Positions 8,433-16,735 of a DNA stretch of 64,000 nt are shown here, piece by piece. The notes beneath the pieces were generated by a model. It was not told where the DNA came from. It saw only the letters and a list, made by a program, of their open reading frames with translations, and did not search any database. The position numbers and the translations under genes were made by a program. The stretch comes from JAABUE01 sp037440925. Lineage in GTDB: Bacteria; Chloroflexota; Anaerolineae; Anaerolineales; Villigracilaceae. How positions within the stretch are numbered: position 1 is the first letter of the stretch; each line of letters begins with the position of its first letter. The stretch covers positions 1-64,000 of the forward strand of contig JBBITF010000012.1 of assembly GCA_037440925.1 (NCBI GenBank), in the 5' to 3' direction.

Positions 8433-9044
8433 ATGAATACCAGATTGTTGTGGGTGGGAGCGGGGGCGCTGGCCGTGATTGGAATGGTCATGGCGGCGGT
8501 GATGGTCTTTCCCAAACAGGATTCGTTCCGCGGCACGCTGTACGACCCGGCGCTGCCGGCGCCTGGGATTGAATTGACCCAGGGAAACGGGAGCAACTTC
8601 CGGCTGGGAGAGATGCGGGGACGGGTCGTGTTGTTGTTCTTCGGCTATACCTCCTGTCCAGATGTCTGCCCGACCACGTTGTCCGAATTACGGCGCGTGG
8701 CAGACGCCCTGGGCGCGGACGCAGCGCGGGTGCAGGTCGTTTTCGTAACCGTAGATCCGCAGCGCGACACGCCGGAAAAATTGGGGAAATATGTTGCCAT
8801 GTTCAACCCGTCTTTCATCGGCCTGAGCGGTTCGGAGGACGAATTGAAAAGCGTGTGGCAGGCCTACGGTGTGTACCGCGAGGTACAGCCCATGCCCAAC
8901 TCGGCGACAGGATACCTGGTGGACCACACGGCGCGGCTGTACGTGATAGACCCAGACGGAAACCTGCGGCTGTCGTTTGGGTACGGCGCGCCGGTGGAAG
9001 ATATCCTGCACGATGTCAAACTTTTACTCGGAGCGGAGGAATGA
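8433..9044 (+). CDS. SCO1/SenC copper chaperone for CuA
   Basis: Delivers copper to, or reduces the cysteines of, the CuA site of subunit II on the outer face of the membrane. The 203-residue protein has an N-terminal membrane anchor (about 7-27) and a thioredoxin-like fold. Copper ligands are Cys75 and Cys79 (CPDVC) with His165 in VDHTARLY. Its tga overlaps the ATG of the next gene, so the assembly genes are translated together. Confidence 0.93.
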   Translation: MNTRLLWVGAGALAVIGMVMAAVMVFPKQDSFRGTLYDPALPAPGIELTQGNGSNFRLGEMRGRVVLLFFGYTSCPDVCPTTLSELRRVADALGADAARVQVVFVTVDPQRDTPEKLGKYVAMFNPSFIGLSGSEDELKSVWQAYGVYREVQPMPNSATGYLVDHTARLYVIDPDGNLRLSFGYGAPVEDILHDVKLLLGAEE

Positions 9045-9472
9045 TGTTCAACGTTCGTTTTGTGCTTGCTTGCACTGTGTTGACGCTGCTTCTTGCGGCC
9101 TGCGGCGCGGCCGGCAGCGGTGAATTGCAGGTCAACGATGTCTGGGCGCGGCCCGGCCTGGCGGGCGGCAACAGCGCCATCTTTTTCGTGGTGATCAACC
9201 CCGGCGAGGCCGATTTGCTGCTTTCGGCTTCCAGCCAGGCAGCCGAGGCGGTGGAACTGCACCAAACCATCATGCAGGACGGCAATATGCAGATGGTACA
9301 TCAAATGAACGTGCCTGTGCCAACCGGCGAAACGGTTTTCAAGCCCGGCGGTTTGCATGTGATGTTGATCGGTTTGAAGGGCGACCTGAAGGCCGGCGAC
9401 ACGTTCCCCGTCACGCTCGTGTTCGAGAAAGCCGGCGAAAAGACGCTGACCGTTACGGTCAGAGACCAGTAA
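9041..9472 (+). CDS. PCu(A)C-type periplasmic copper chaperone lipoprotein
   Basis: A PCu(A)C/DUF461 protein that carries Cu(I) to the CuA site, usually with SCO. The 143-residue form starts at the ATGATG after gcggagga; it overlaps the sco stop by 4 nt. A lipoprotein signal ends in LLLAAC with Cys21 as lipidated residue. The copper site is the spread His/Met motif: the first His in VELHQTIM, Met in GNMQMVHQM, and His-x-Met in GGLHVM. Position between sco and surf1 fits the CuA loading pathway. Confidence 0.9.
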   Translation: MMFNVRFVLACTVLTLLLAACGAAGSGELQVNDVWARPGLAGGNSAIFFVVINPGEADLLLSASSQAAEAVELHQTIMQDGNMQMVHQMNVPVPTGETVFKPGGLHVMLIGLKGDLKAGDTFPVTLVFEKAGEKTLTVTVRDQ

Positions 9473-9493
9473 GATTCTGTTCCTCTTTACAAA

Positions 9494-9982
9494 ATGAAAC
9501 CTTCCGTTATCAAGCGTATTGCCCTCTCTATCCTGCTCGGCCTGTTGGTTGCGGCGCTCACGACCGAACTCTCGTACCAGGTGCTCAAGCGCGAGAACCG
9601 CGCCCCGCAGCGCATCGAACTGGTCATCCCGGCCGGTACAGCGGCGCAGGTCGCGCAGGGGAAAGCGCCGCCTGCCCTGCCGGTTGACATGGCGTTCGTG
9701 GTCGGCGATACGCTGGTGATCGTCAACCAGGACAGCGCAGATCACCAACTGGGGCCGCTGTGGATCCCGGCCGGCGCATCCGCCAGCCTGAACCTGGACA
9801 GCGAGCAGAACTACGCCATGGAGTGTTCTTTCCAGCCGAGCAGGGTCTTTGGTCTGGAGGTGCGCGAACCGGTGACACTCACCACGCGCCTGACCGGTAT
9901 CTTCTTTGCCGGGCTGCCGCTGGGCGCGCTCTTTGCCCTGTATGGCTCCCTGTTGGGCAAGGACAGGAAGAAGGCGGCATGA
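9494..9982 (+). CDS. Membrane-anchored cupredoxin-like protein of the oxidase operon
   Basis: A 162-residue protein with a hydrophobic helix at each end (about 7-25 and 133-152) and between them a beta-rich domain resembling a cupredoxin (VDMAFVVGDTLVIVNQD, then SADHQLGPLWIPAG). His and Cys in DHQLG and AMECSF could be metal ligands, but a full blue-copper His2CysMet set is not evident. Its stop overlaps the surf1 ATG by 3 nt, so it is translated with assembly factors. A role in copper handling is inferred from position. I do not recognise a named family. Confidence 0.6.
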   Translation: MKPSVIKRIALSILLGLLVAALTTELSYQVLKRENRAPQRIELVIPAGTAAQVAQGKAPPALPVDMAFVVGDTLVIVNQDSADHQLGPLWIPAGASASLNLDSEQNYAMECSFQPSRVFGLEVREPVTLTTRLTGIFFAGLPLGALFALYGSLLGKDRKKAA

Positions 9983-10722
9983 TCCTGCGCGCCATGTTCT
10001 CCCGCCGCTGGCTGCTCACTACCCTGCTCGTGCTGCTGGGCGGGGCGCTGTGTGTACGCCTGGGCATCTGGCAGTTGGCGCGCCTGGAACAGCGCCGCGC
10101 CTTCAACGCCCACGTCCAGGCCATGTGGCAGGCCGAACCTTTGATCCTGACCGGCCAGACAAACGAAGACCTGACGACGATGGAATACCGCGCTGTGACG
10201 GTCAGCGGCAGGTATGACTTCGAGAACCAGGTGGCCTTGCGCAACCGCTACTACCAAAACCAGGCCGGTTATCACCTGCTCACGCCTCTGCTCTTGGACG
10301 ATGGGACTGCGGTGCTGGTCGAGAGGGGCTGGATTCCCGCCGACGGCAATTCTACGCCCGCCGATTGGCGCCAGTATGACCAGCCGGGGCAGGTGACCGT
10401 CCACGGACAGATCCGGCTGGGGCAAAGCAAGCCAGACCTGGGCGGCGTCCCCGACCCGACCCTTGCGCCGGGGCAGGCGCGCCTGGATTTCTGGAACACG
10501 GTCAACCTGGAGCGCATTCGCCAGCAGATGCCGTATCCCATGCTGGAGGTGTTCGTCCAGCCGGAGATGGATGCTACCGACTCCGTCCCCCCGATCCCCT
10601 ACCAGCCGGAGATCGAATTGACCGAAGGCCCGCATCTGGGCTACGCCGGGCAGTGGTTCACCTTTGCGGCCATCCTGGTGCTGGGCTACCCGTTCTTTTT
10701 GCGCAAACAGTTGACATCGTAA
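9979..10722 (+). CDS. SURF1-family oxidase assembly protein
   Basis: SURF1/Shy1 proteins help insert haem a into subunit I. The 247-residue protein has the family layout: an N-terminal helix (about 10-30) with RLGIWQLARLEQR directly after it, a soluble domain containing YRAVTVSGRYD and LVERGWIP, and a C-terminal helix (about 223-241) with GYAGQWFTFA before it. The ATG at 9979 overlaps the upstream stop; the longer open frame from 9760 is a shadow of that gene. It sits next to the haem A synthase gene. Confidence 0.92.
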   Translation: MILRAMFSRRWLLTTLLVLLGGALCVRLGIWQLARLEQRRAFNAHVQAMWQAEPLILTGQTNEDLTTMEYRAVTVSGRYDFENQVALRNRYYQNQAGYHLLTPLLLDDGTAVLVERGWIPADGNSTPADWRQYDQPGQVTVHGQIRLGQSKPDLGGVPDPTLAPGQARLDFWNTVNLERIRQQMPYPMLEVFVQPEMDATDSVPPIPYQPEIELTEGPHLGYAGQWFTFAAILVLGYPFFLRKQLTS

Positions 10723-10723
10723 C

Positions 10724-10740
10724 GCCGGCCTGTGGTCGGC
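10724..10740. repeat. Small hairpin between surf1 and ctaAB
   Basis: gccggcc (10724-10730) and ggtcggc (10734-10740) pair over 7 bp with one G-T wobble, loop tgt, just after the surf1 stop. It lacks a T-tract and resembles the other short spacer hairpins of the window. Confidence 0.4.
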
Positions 10741-10756
10741 ATCCATGGAGACACCC

Positions 10757-12073
10757 ATGAAATTTTCCCTCACCTCTTCCTTTTCCCGCCTGGCGCTGAT
10801 GGCGCTGCTGGCGGTCTCCCTGGTGACCATTGGCGGGCGCCTGGTGTCGTTGAACGGCGCAACGACTGCCTGCAGCGGTTGGCCGCTGTGCCTGCCGGAG
10901 GGCGTTTTAGGCTGGATGCAGTTGTTCCACCGCGCTTCGGTGGGCTTTGCCAGCCTGTTGATGGCCTGGCTGCTCTACCGCGCCTGGCGCGATCTGCGTG
11001 ACCATCGCCTGTTGCTGCCGCTGGCCACGTTGAGTGTGGCGTTGTACTTTGCGCAGGCTTTCGTGGGCGCAATGGAAGTGACGCGCGGCTTTCCGCTCTA
11101 TCTCTTGATTTTGCACGCCCTGACGAATGTTGCCCTGTGGCTCAGCCTGCTGGGATTGACAGTCGCTTCCGGCTTCCTGGCGCGCGAAACGGTGTCCTTT
11201 CCTCCATTGGATCTCAAGCAGCGGGCGCGCGATTTCCTGACGCTGACCAAACCGGTGGTGGTGGCGCTCTTGCTGGTGACCACCTACGCGGGCATGGTGG
11301 TGGGCGGCAGGGCCTGGCCGTCCTGGCAACTGACGTTCTGGACACTGCTGGGCGGCTTCATGGCGGCGGGCGGATCGTCGGCCTTGAATCAGTACATTGA
11401 TCGCGACCTGGACAAGAACATGCAGCGCACGCAGAAGCGTCCCCTGGCGGCCGGCCGCATGACGCCCGCCGAAGGGCTGGCGTTTGGGCTGGCGCTTTCC
11501 GTGCTTAGTTTCTACGTCTACGCGGCCTTCGTCAACCTGCTGGCGGCCTGCCTGGCGCTGGCGGGAATTCTCTATTATGTGGTGCTGTACAGCATCCTGC
11601 TCAAGAAAGCCACCGTGCAGAACATCGTCATCGGCGGCGGCGCGGGCGCCATCCCGCCGCTGGTGGGCTGGGCGGCCGCCACCGGCGGGCTGAACGTCCC
11701 GGCCTTGCTGCTGTTCGCCATCGTCTTCATGTGGACGCCGCCGCACTTCTGGGCGCTGGCCATCGTCCGCCAGAAGGATTATGCCCGCGCGGGCGTGCCG
11801 ATGCTGCCGGTGGTGCGCGGCGAGAAAGAGGCGCGCTGGCAGATTTTGGTCTATACCCTGGAACTGGTGGGGGTGACGCTGCTGCTGCCGCTCTTCGATT
11901 TTACCGGCGCGCTCTACCTGGTCTCGGCGCTGGCGCTGGGATTGTGGCTGGTCTATACCGCCTGGCAGGTCTGGCGGGTGGAGGGCAACAAAATCGCCTG
12001 GAAGATGTACCGCTCTTCGAGCATGTACCTGGCCTTCCTTTTCCTGGCGCTGATGCTGGACGCGGTACGCTAA
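10757..12073 (+). CDS. Haem A synthase / haem O synthase fusion (CtaA-CtaB)
   Basis: The two last steps of haem A synthesis in one membrane protein. Residues 1-150 are a half-size four-helix CtaA: a Cys pair (CSGWPLC) and two haem-ligand histidines (FHRASVG and LHALTNVALW), where the usual protein has eight helices and four histidines. From about residue 155 comes CtaB protohaem farnesyltransferase with the polyprenyl motif NQYIDRDLDKNM and RPLAAGRM. CtaA-CtaB fusions are known in Thermus. Start 10757 follows ggag; 10745 is the alternative. Last gene of the oxidase block. Confidence 0.9.
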   Translation: MKFSLTSSFSRLALMALLAVSLVTIGGRLVSLNGATTACSGWPLCLPEGVLGWMQLFHRASVGFASLLMAWLLYRAWRDLRDHRLLLPLATLSVALYFAQAFVGAMEVTRGFPLYLLILHALTNVALWLSLLGLTVASGFLARETVSFPPLDLKQRARDFLTLTKPVVVALLLVTTYAGMVVGGRAWPSWQLTFWTLLGGFMAAGGSSALNQYIDRDLDKNMQRTQKRPLAAGRMTPAEGLAFGLALSVLSFYVYAAFVNLLAACLALAGILYYVVLYSILLKKATVQNIVIGGGAGAIPPLVGWAAATGGLNVPALLLFAIVFMWTPPHFWALAIVRQKDYARAGVPMLPVVRGEKEARWQILVYTLELVGVTLLLPLFDFTGALYLVSALALGLWLVYTAWQVWRVEGNKIAWKMYRSSSMYLAFLFLALMLDAVR

Positions 12074-12081
12074 TCTGGGGA

Positions 12082-12158
12082 GAAACCATCCACGAAGGGT
12101 TACGAATGCTCGAATGGAACGCTAGTGGTGAATTCGTGAGACATTCGTGGATGGTTTC
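12082..12158. repeat. 77-bp inverted-repeat element
   Basis: Perfect 15-bp terminal inverted repeats, gaaaccatccacgaa (12082-12096) and ttcgtggatggtttc (12144-12158), enclose a second 6-bp inverted pair (acgaat 12102-12107, attcgt 12132-12137). It fills most of the spacer between ctaAB and the amidase gene. There is no coding capacity. It could be a miniature mobile element or a large RNA hairpin. Confidence 0.7.
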
Positions 12159-12246
12159 CTATCGGAAAAGACTCGCGTAGGTAGTCGCCCTCAGACGTTC
12201 ATTTCCTGGGTATACTTGGGGGGAGATCTTCTATCTGGATATTGGC

Positions 12247-13764
12247 ATGGAAGAGTATACCATCCTCGAACTACAACAAAAAATGGACTCTGGCGAGTTG
12301 ACCGCCCGCAAACTGGCCGAGATGTACCTGGGACGCATCGTGGCGATAGATCAAAGCGGGCCGCGCTTGAACGCTGTAATCGAGCTCAACCCCGATGCGC
12401 TGGCCATCGCCGAGGCGCTTGACCGCGAGCGGCGCGAAGGGCGGACGCGCGGACCTTTGCACGGCATTCCCATCCTGCTCAAGGACAACATTGACACCTG
12501 CGACCGCATGACCACCACTGCCGGTTCGCTGGCGCTGGAAGGTTCCGTGCCACTACAAGACGCTTTCTTGGTACAACGCCTGCGCGCCGCCGGGGCTTTG
12601 ATTTTGGGTAAGACCAATCTCTCGGAATGGGCTAACTTCCGCGGCAAACGTTCGACCAGCGGCTGGTCCAGCCGCGGCGGGCTGACCCGCAATCCATACG
12701 CCCTCGACCGTTCAGCCTGCGGATCGTCGTCCGGTTCGGCAGCAGCAGTCGCGGCCAATCTGTGCGCAGCGGCAGTCGGCACTGAAACCGATGGCTCGAT
12801 TATCTGCCCGGCACAGACCAACGGCATCGTCGGCCTCAAGCCAACCGTTGGACTGATCAGCCGCAGCGGTATCATTCCCATTTCGCACAGTCAGGATACC
12901 GCCGGCCCCATGGCGCGCACCGTGACAGATGCAGCCATTCTGTTGACAGCCATGAGCGGCCCGGATGAACGAGACCCAGCCAGCAAGTCCGCAAAAGAAC
13001 GAGCATGGGAAGATTACACATCTTGTCTGGATGCCCAGGGGCTGAAAAATGCCCGTTTAGGCGTGGCGAGAAGTTTGTTTGGCAGCGATGCGCGCGTGCT
13101 GGCAATCATGGAGTCTTGCCTGGAAGTGATGCGTGATTTGGGAGCAGAACTGATTGATGTAGACCTGCCACCTACAAGTAGGTTCGAAAAGGCAGAACTG
13201 GAGACACTGCTCTACGAGTTCAAAGCCGACCTAAACGCTTACCTGGCCAATTTAGGCGAAAGAGCGCCCGTCCATACGCTGGAGGAGGTCATTCGTTTCA
13301 ATGAGGAACACCGCGAAAAAGTATTGTCGTATTTTGGGCAGGAACGTATGCTGGAGGCGCTGGCAAAGGGACCGCTGACAAGCAAGCGCTATCTAACTGC
13401 ACGGGAAAAGTGCCGCACCCTGGCCGGCGCGCAAGGCATTGATGCAGTAATGCGTCAGCACGAGTTACACGCCATGGTATGCCCTTCAGGCGGCCCTGCC
13501 TGGCTAATTGACCTCATCAACGGCGATGGCGTGAACGCCTGGGATATAGAAAGCACTTCCTATCCAGCAGTGGCCGGTTATCCGCATATTACTGTGCCGG
13601 CCGGCTACCTCTTTGGCCTGCCGGTAGGCATCTCGTTCTTTGCAGGCGCCTGGCAAGAAGCGACCCTTCTACGGCTGGCATACGCTTTCGAGCAAGCGAC
13701 ACAGGCGCGCGTGCCGCCTCGCTTCCTGCCGACCGTCAACCTGGACAAATCACAAGCGAAATAA
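12247..13764 (+). CDS. Amidase-signature family amidase
   Basis: A 505-residue Ser-cisSer-Lys hydrolase cleaving an amide bond. Catalytic Lys79 (LLKDN), cis-Ser161 in CGSSSGSAAAV and nucleophile Ser184 in TETDGSI are present. Length and C-terminal architecture resemble stand-alone fatty-acid or peptide amidases; no GatB or GatC lies near, so it is not likely to be GatA. No lipoprotein or signal sequence is seen. A tatact -10-like box at 12211-12216 may drive it. glmS follows after 19 nt, possibly in the same transcript. The substrate is unknown. Confidence 0.88.
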   Translation: MEEYTILELQQKMDSGELTARKLAEMYLGRIVAIDQSGPRLNAVIELNPDALAIAEALDRERREGRTRGPLHGIPILLKDNIDTCDRMTTTAGSLALEGSVPLQDAFLVQRLRAAGALILGKTNLSEWANFRGKRSTSGWSSRGGLTRNPYALDRSACGSSSGSAAAVAANLCAAAVGTETDGSIICPAQTNGIVGLKPTVGLISRSGIIPISHSQDTAGPMARTVTDAAILLTAMSGPDERDPASKSAKERAWEDYTSCLDAQGLKNARLGVARSLFGSDARVLAIMESCLEVMRDLGAELIDVDLPPTSRFEKAELETLLYEFKADLNAYLANLGERAPVHTLEEVIRFNEEHREKVLSYFGQERMLEALAKGPLTSKRYLTAREKCRTLAGAQGIDAVMRQHELHAMVCPSGGPAWLIDLINGDGVNAWDIESTSYPAVAGYPHITVPAGYLFGLPVGISFFAGAWQEATLLRLAYAFEQATQARVPPRFLPTVNLDKSQAK

Positions 13765-13783
13765 CGCAATACCTCGGAGAAAA

Positions 13784-15571
13784 ATGTGTGGCATTTTTGG
13801 CTATGTAACCGAAAAAGATGAACTCCTTGGACCCGTTTTAATAGAGGCGGCCAAGAGATTGACGTACCGAGGCTACGACTCGGTTGGCGCCGCTACCATC
13901 AGCGGCACGAGCATTGATTTACGAAAAGATGTTGGCAAGGTAGAGGAGGTAGCGGCAAAATACCGCTTTGCTGAAATGCGCGGACAGCGCGGCATGGCGC
14001 AATTGCGCTGGGCAACCTTCGGAGAACCTTCACAGGTCAACAGCCAGCCGCATTTGGATTCAGATGGCGACATGGTGGGCGCACACAATGGAAATGTAGT
14101 CAACAACATCGAGTTACGCGAGCAATTTGTCGCCGAGGGGATGACCGTCCGCTCAGAGAACGACGGCGAGACCTGCGTTCACGCTGTGGAAAGATACATC
14201 AATCGCGGCTATGAATTCATTGACGCTATCCGTCTGGCATACGGCGACCTCGAAGGCGACTATGCTTTTGTTATCGGCCGCACCCATGACAACAAACTCT
14301 ACGCCTTCAAAAAAGGCTCCGGCCTGGTGGTGGGAATCGGCGAAGGTTTCACTTGCGTTTCGTCTGACCTGCCCTCGATATTGCCTTTGACTCGTCAAAT
14401 CATCCGCCCACAAGACGGCGAAATCGTTACTCTGTGGGCTGACCGCGTGGAGATACGCTCAGTCAAAGATGGGAAAAAGATCGAGCGAAAACCGGAGACA
14501 ATCACAGAATCGATGGACGCGGTGCAGAAGGGTGGGTATCCACACTTCATGTTGAAAGAAATCCACGAGCAAAGCCAGGTAGCCAGCGAACTGCTCCACA
14601 TGTTGAACGGTAACCGCGAGATCGAAACGCTCATCGAAAAAATGAAAAGCGCCCATCATCTGTATTTCATTGGCTGTGGCACGAGTTATCACGCCGCCTT
14701 GCTGGGCGCAGTCTATTTTGCGCAATTGAGTAGACGTGCCGTAATCCCTGTATTGGCGCCGCAGTTCATTGCGCAATATGCGCCGGCCGTCGGCTATGAA
14801 GATGTGGGGGTTTTCGTCAGTCAGTCTGGCGAGACCAAAGATGTGCTAAACGCCCTGGAAGCAGCGCAGGCGCGCGGCATGGCATGTTTTGGATTGGCCA
14901 ATGTCGTCGGCTCGACGTTGACCAAAGCCGCTTCGCTCTGTCTACCCTTGTGCTGCGGATACGAAATCAGCGTCCCTGCGACGAAGACGTTTACCAATCA
15001 GGTTGTGACGTTCTTGTATTTGGCGTATAAAATGGCCGGACACGATACGCGCGCGTTAGACCGCATCCCTGCGTTGATGGACGAAACGCTTGAAATGATC
15101 GCGCCTCAGGTCGAAGCGCTTGCCCAAGACATCAATGAATGGAACGACCTGTACTGTCTCGGTTACGGAGCCACCTTCCCCATCGCCCTGGAAGGCGCGT
15201 TGAAATTGAAGGAAATTACCTACGCCCACTGCGAAGGAATGCTCTCGACCGAATTCAAGCACGGGCCGCTCTCGGCGGTCAGCCGTGGCTTTCCCATCTT
15301 GTTCGTGGCGGGGCCAAACGACGTGCCGCTCATCATCAGCGGAATCAACGAGGTGAAAGTGCGCGGCGCGCGGACGATTGTTACCGGCGAAGAAGACCCC
15401 CGTCTGCGTGCCAACGCCGACGATTTAATGGTCATCCCCCGCTCCGACTCGCAGATTTCTGCTTTGCTCGGCGTGCTGCCGCTGCAACTCCTGTCCTATC
15501 ACATGAGCGTCATGCGCGGATTCGATCCTGATTTCCCAAGAAATTTGTCCAAGACGTTGACGGTGGATTAA
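13784..15571 (+). CDS. glmS: Glutamine-fructose-6-phosphate aminotransferase
   Basis: Makes glucosamine-6-phosphate, the entry to peptidoglycan amino sugars. The 595-residue protein has an N-terminal glutaminase with Cys2 as nucleophile (MCGIFGYV) and two SIS domains (SQSGETKDVL; ALEGALKLKEI and FKHGP), and ends NLSKTLTVD like other GlmS. The glutaminase loop reads RWATFGEPSQVNSQPH where most GlmS have RWATHG and NAHPH, so one glutamine-contact His is Phe. That may mean altered glutamine use or an archaeal-like branch. The start is fixed by the required N-terminal Cys, with cggag upstream. Confidence 0.87.
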   Translation: MCGIFGYVTEKDELLGPVLIEAAKRLTYRGYDSVGAATISGTSIDLRKDVGKVEEVAAKYRFAEMRGQRGMAQLRWATFGEPSQVNSQPHLDSDGDMVGAHNGNVVNNIELREQFVAEGMTVRSENDGETCVHAVERYINRGYEFIDAIRLAYGDLEGDYAFVIGRTHDNKLYAFKKGSGLVVGIGEGFTCVSSDLPSILPLTRQIIRPQDGEIVTLWADRVEIRSVKDGKKIERKPETITESMDAVQKGGYPHFMLKEIHEQSQVASELLHMLNGNREIETLIEKMKSAHHLYFIGCGTSYHAALLGAVYFAQLSRRAVIPVLAPQFIAQYAPAVGYEDVGVFVSQSGETKDVLNALEAAQARGMACFGLANVVGSTLTKAASLCLPLCCGYEISVPATKTFTNQVVTFLYLAYKMAGHDTRALDRIPALMDETLEMIAPQVEALAQDINEWNDLYCLGYGATFPIALEGALKLKEITYAHCEGMLSTEFKHGPLSAVSRGFPILFVAGPNDVPLIISGINEVKVRGARTIVTGEEDPRLRANADDLMVIPRSDSQISALLGVLPLQLLSYHMSVMRGFDPDFPRNLSKTLTVD

Positions 15572-15585
15572 GATTACAGCGCACA

Positions 15586-16735
15586 TTAAAAAGTCGAAAA
15601 AGCCAGGATATACAAGAGACTGGCAATCAAACAGGTGACCAGCATCACCGGCAAGCCGCGTTTGGTCCACAACTTAGCGGTGATGGGCATGCGCGTCCTC
15701 TCAGAAAGAGTGACGACAAAAACATTGGCCGTCGAACCGATGATCGTGCCGTTCCCGCCAAATCCGGCCCCAAAGACCAGCGCCCACCACAACGGCTGGA
15801 TATCAACGCCGCTGCGCCCCAACCCCTGGATCACCGGTATCAGGGCGATAGTGATGGGGACATTATCTACAATGGCCGAAAGCCCGGCCACCATCCAGAG
15901 TATACTCAGACCAAGTAATAACGGGGGGGATGCCCGCAGCCACTACCAGCAGGTCAACCAGGAAACCCAAGACGCCAGCCGCCTCTAATCCACCGACCAT
16001 GATGAACAAAGACCCAAAGAAGACCAGCACACTCCACTCCACTTTTTTAAGCAATTCATTGATGTTTGGTTGCACCCACGCCAGAGCAGCCGCCGCAGCG
16101 ACCAAAGCCACAAAGGCCGGGCTGACACGCAGCAGATGATGAACAAAGAACACAAGAATAGCCGCGCCAAGCACAATGAGGATGCGGCGCGCAGTGGCCG
16201 GGTCATTCAACGATTCGGATGGAGATAATTTCATCACCGCCTTGACGTTACGAGGGCGGACAGCCAGTTCGCGCCGGAACAAAAAGCGCAACAGCGCCAG
16301 CGCCCCCAGCCAGGCCGCCAGGACGATAGGGAGGGAGTGGACCAGGTAATCAGTGAACGAAAAACCGGCTGCCGAACCAATTAACACATTCGGCGGGTCG
16401 CCGACCAGGGTGGCTACGCCGCCGGTATCGGAAAGCAGCGCCTCTGCCATCAGATAGGGAATCGGGTTCACGCCCAGAATTTCACTGATCAGGATCGTAA
16501 CCGGCGCAATCAGGACCACTGTCGTGACATTATCGAGAAACATAGACAGCGCCGTCGTCACCGTACCAAGCAAGACCATCAGGCGCACCGGAGCCCCTGC
16601 GAAAGCCGGGCAGCCATGACTGCCAGGTATTCGAAAAATCCGGTCGGCTCCAACATGGAAACGAGCAACATCATACCCAGCAGCAACCCCAGGGTATCGA
16701 AATCAAAGGAAGCCCGGCCTCGTAACCCACAGGGA
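15586..16735 (-). pseudogene. Decayed ArsB/NhaD-type ion antiporter, two frameshifts, N-terminus lost
   Basis: Three minus-strand pieces join into one ArsB/NhaD-like permease. Reading DTLGLLLGMMLLVSMLEP from about 16700, a frameshift at the C-run 16594-16597 (one base short) leads into MVLLGTVTTALSMFLDNVTT; a second at the G-run 15923-15929 (one base too many) leads from GIPP into LLLGLSILWMVAGL and then VFGAGFGGNGTIIGSTANV to the stop. About the first 50 residues expected of the family are absent, the upstream space being taken by the glycosidase gene. Both lesions are in homopolymers, so sequencing error is possible, but the missing N-terminus argues for real decay. Confidence 0.8.

Noticed and set aside
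12247..13764. GatA subunit of the Glu-tRNA-Gln amidotransferase
   Set aside because: No gatB or gatC nearby, a GlnRS is encoded in the window, and the C-terminal half does not read like GatA.
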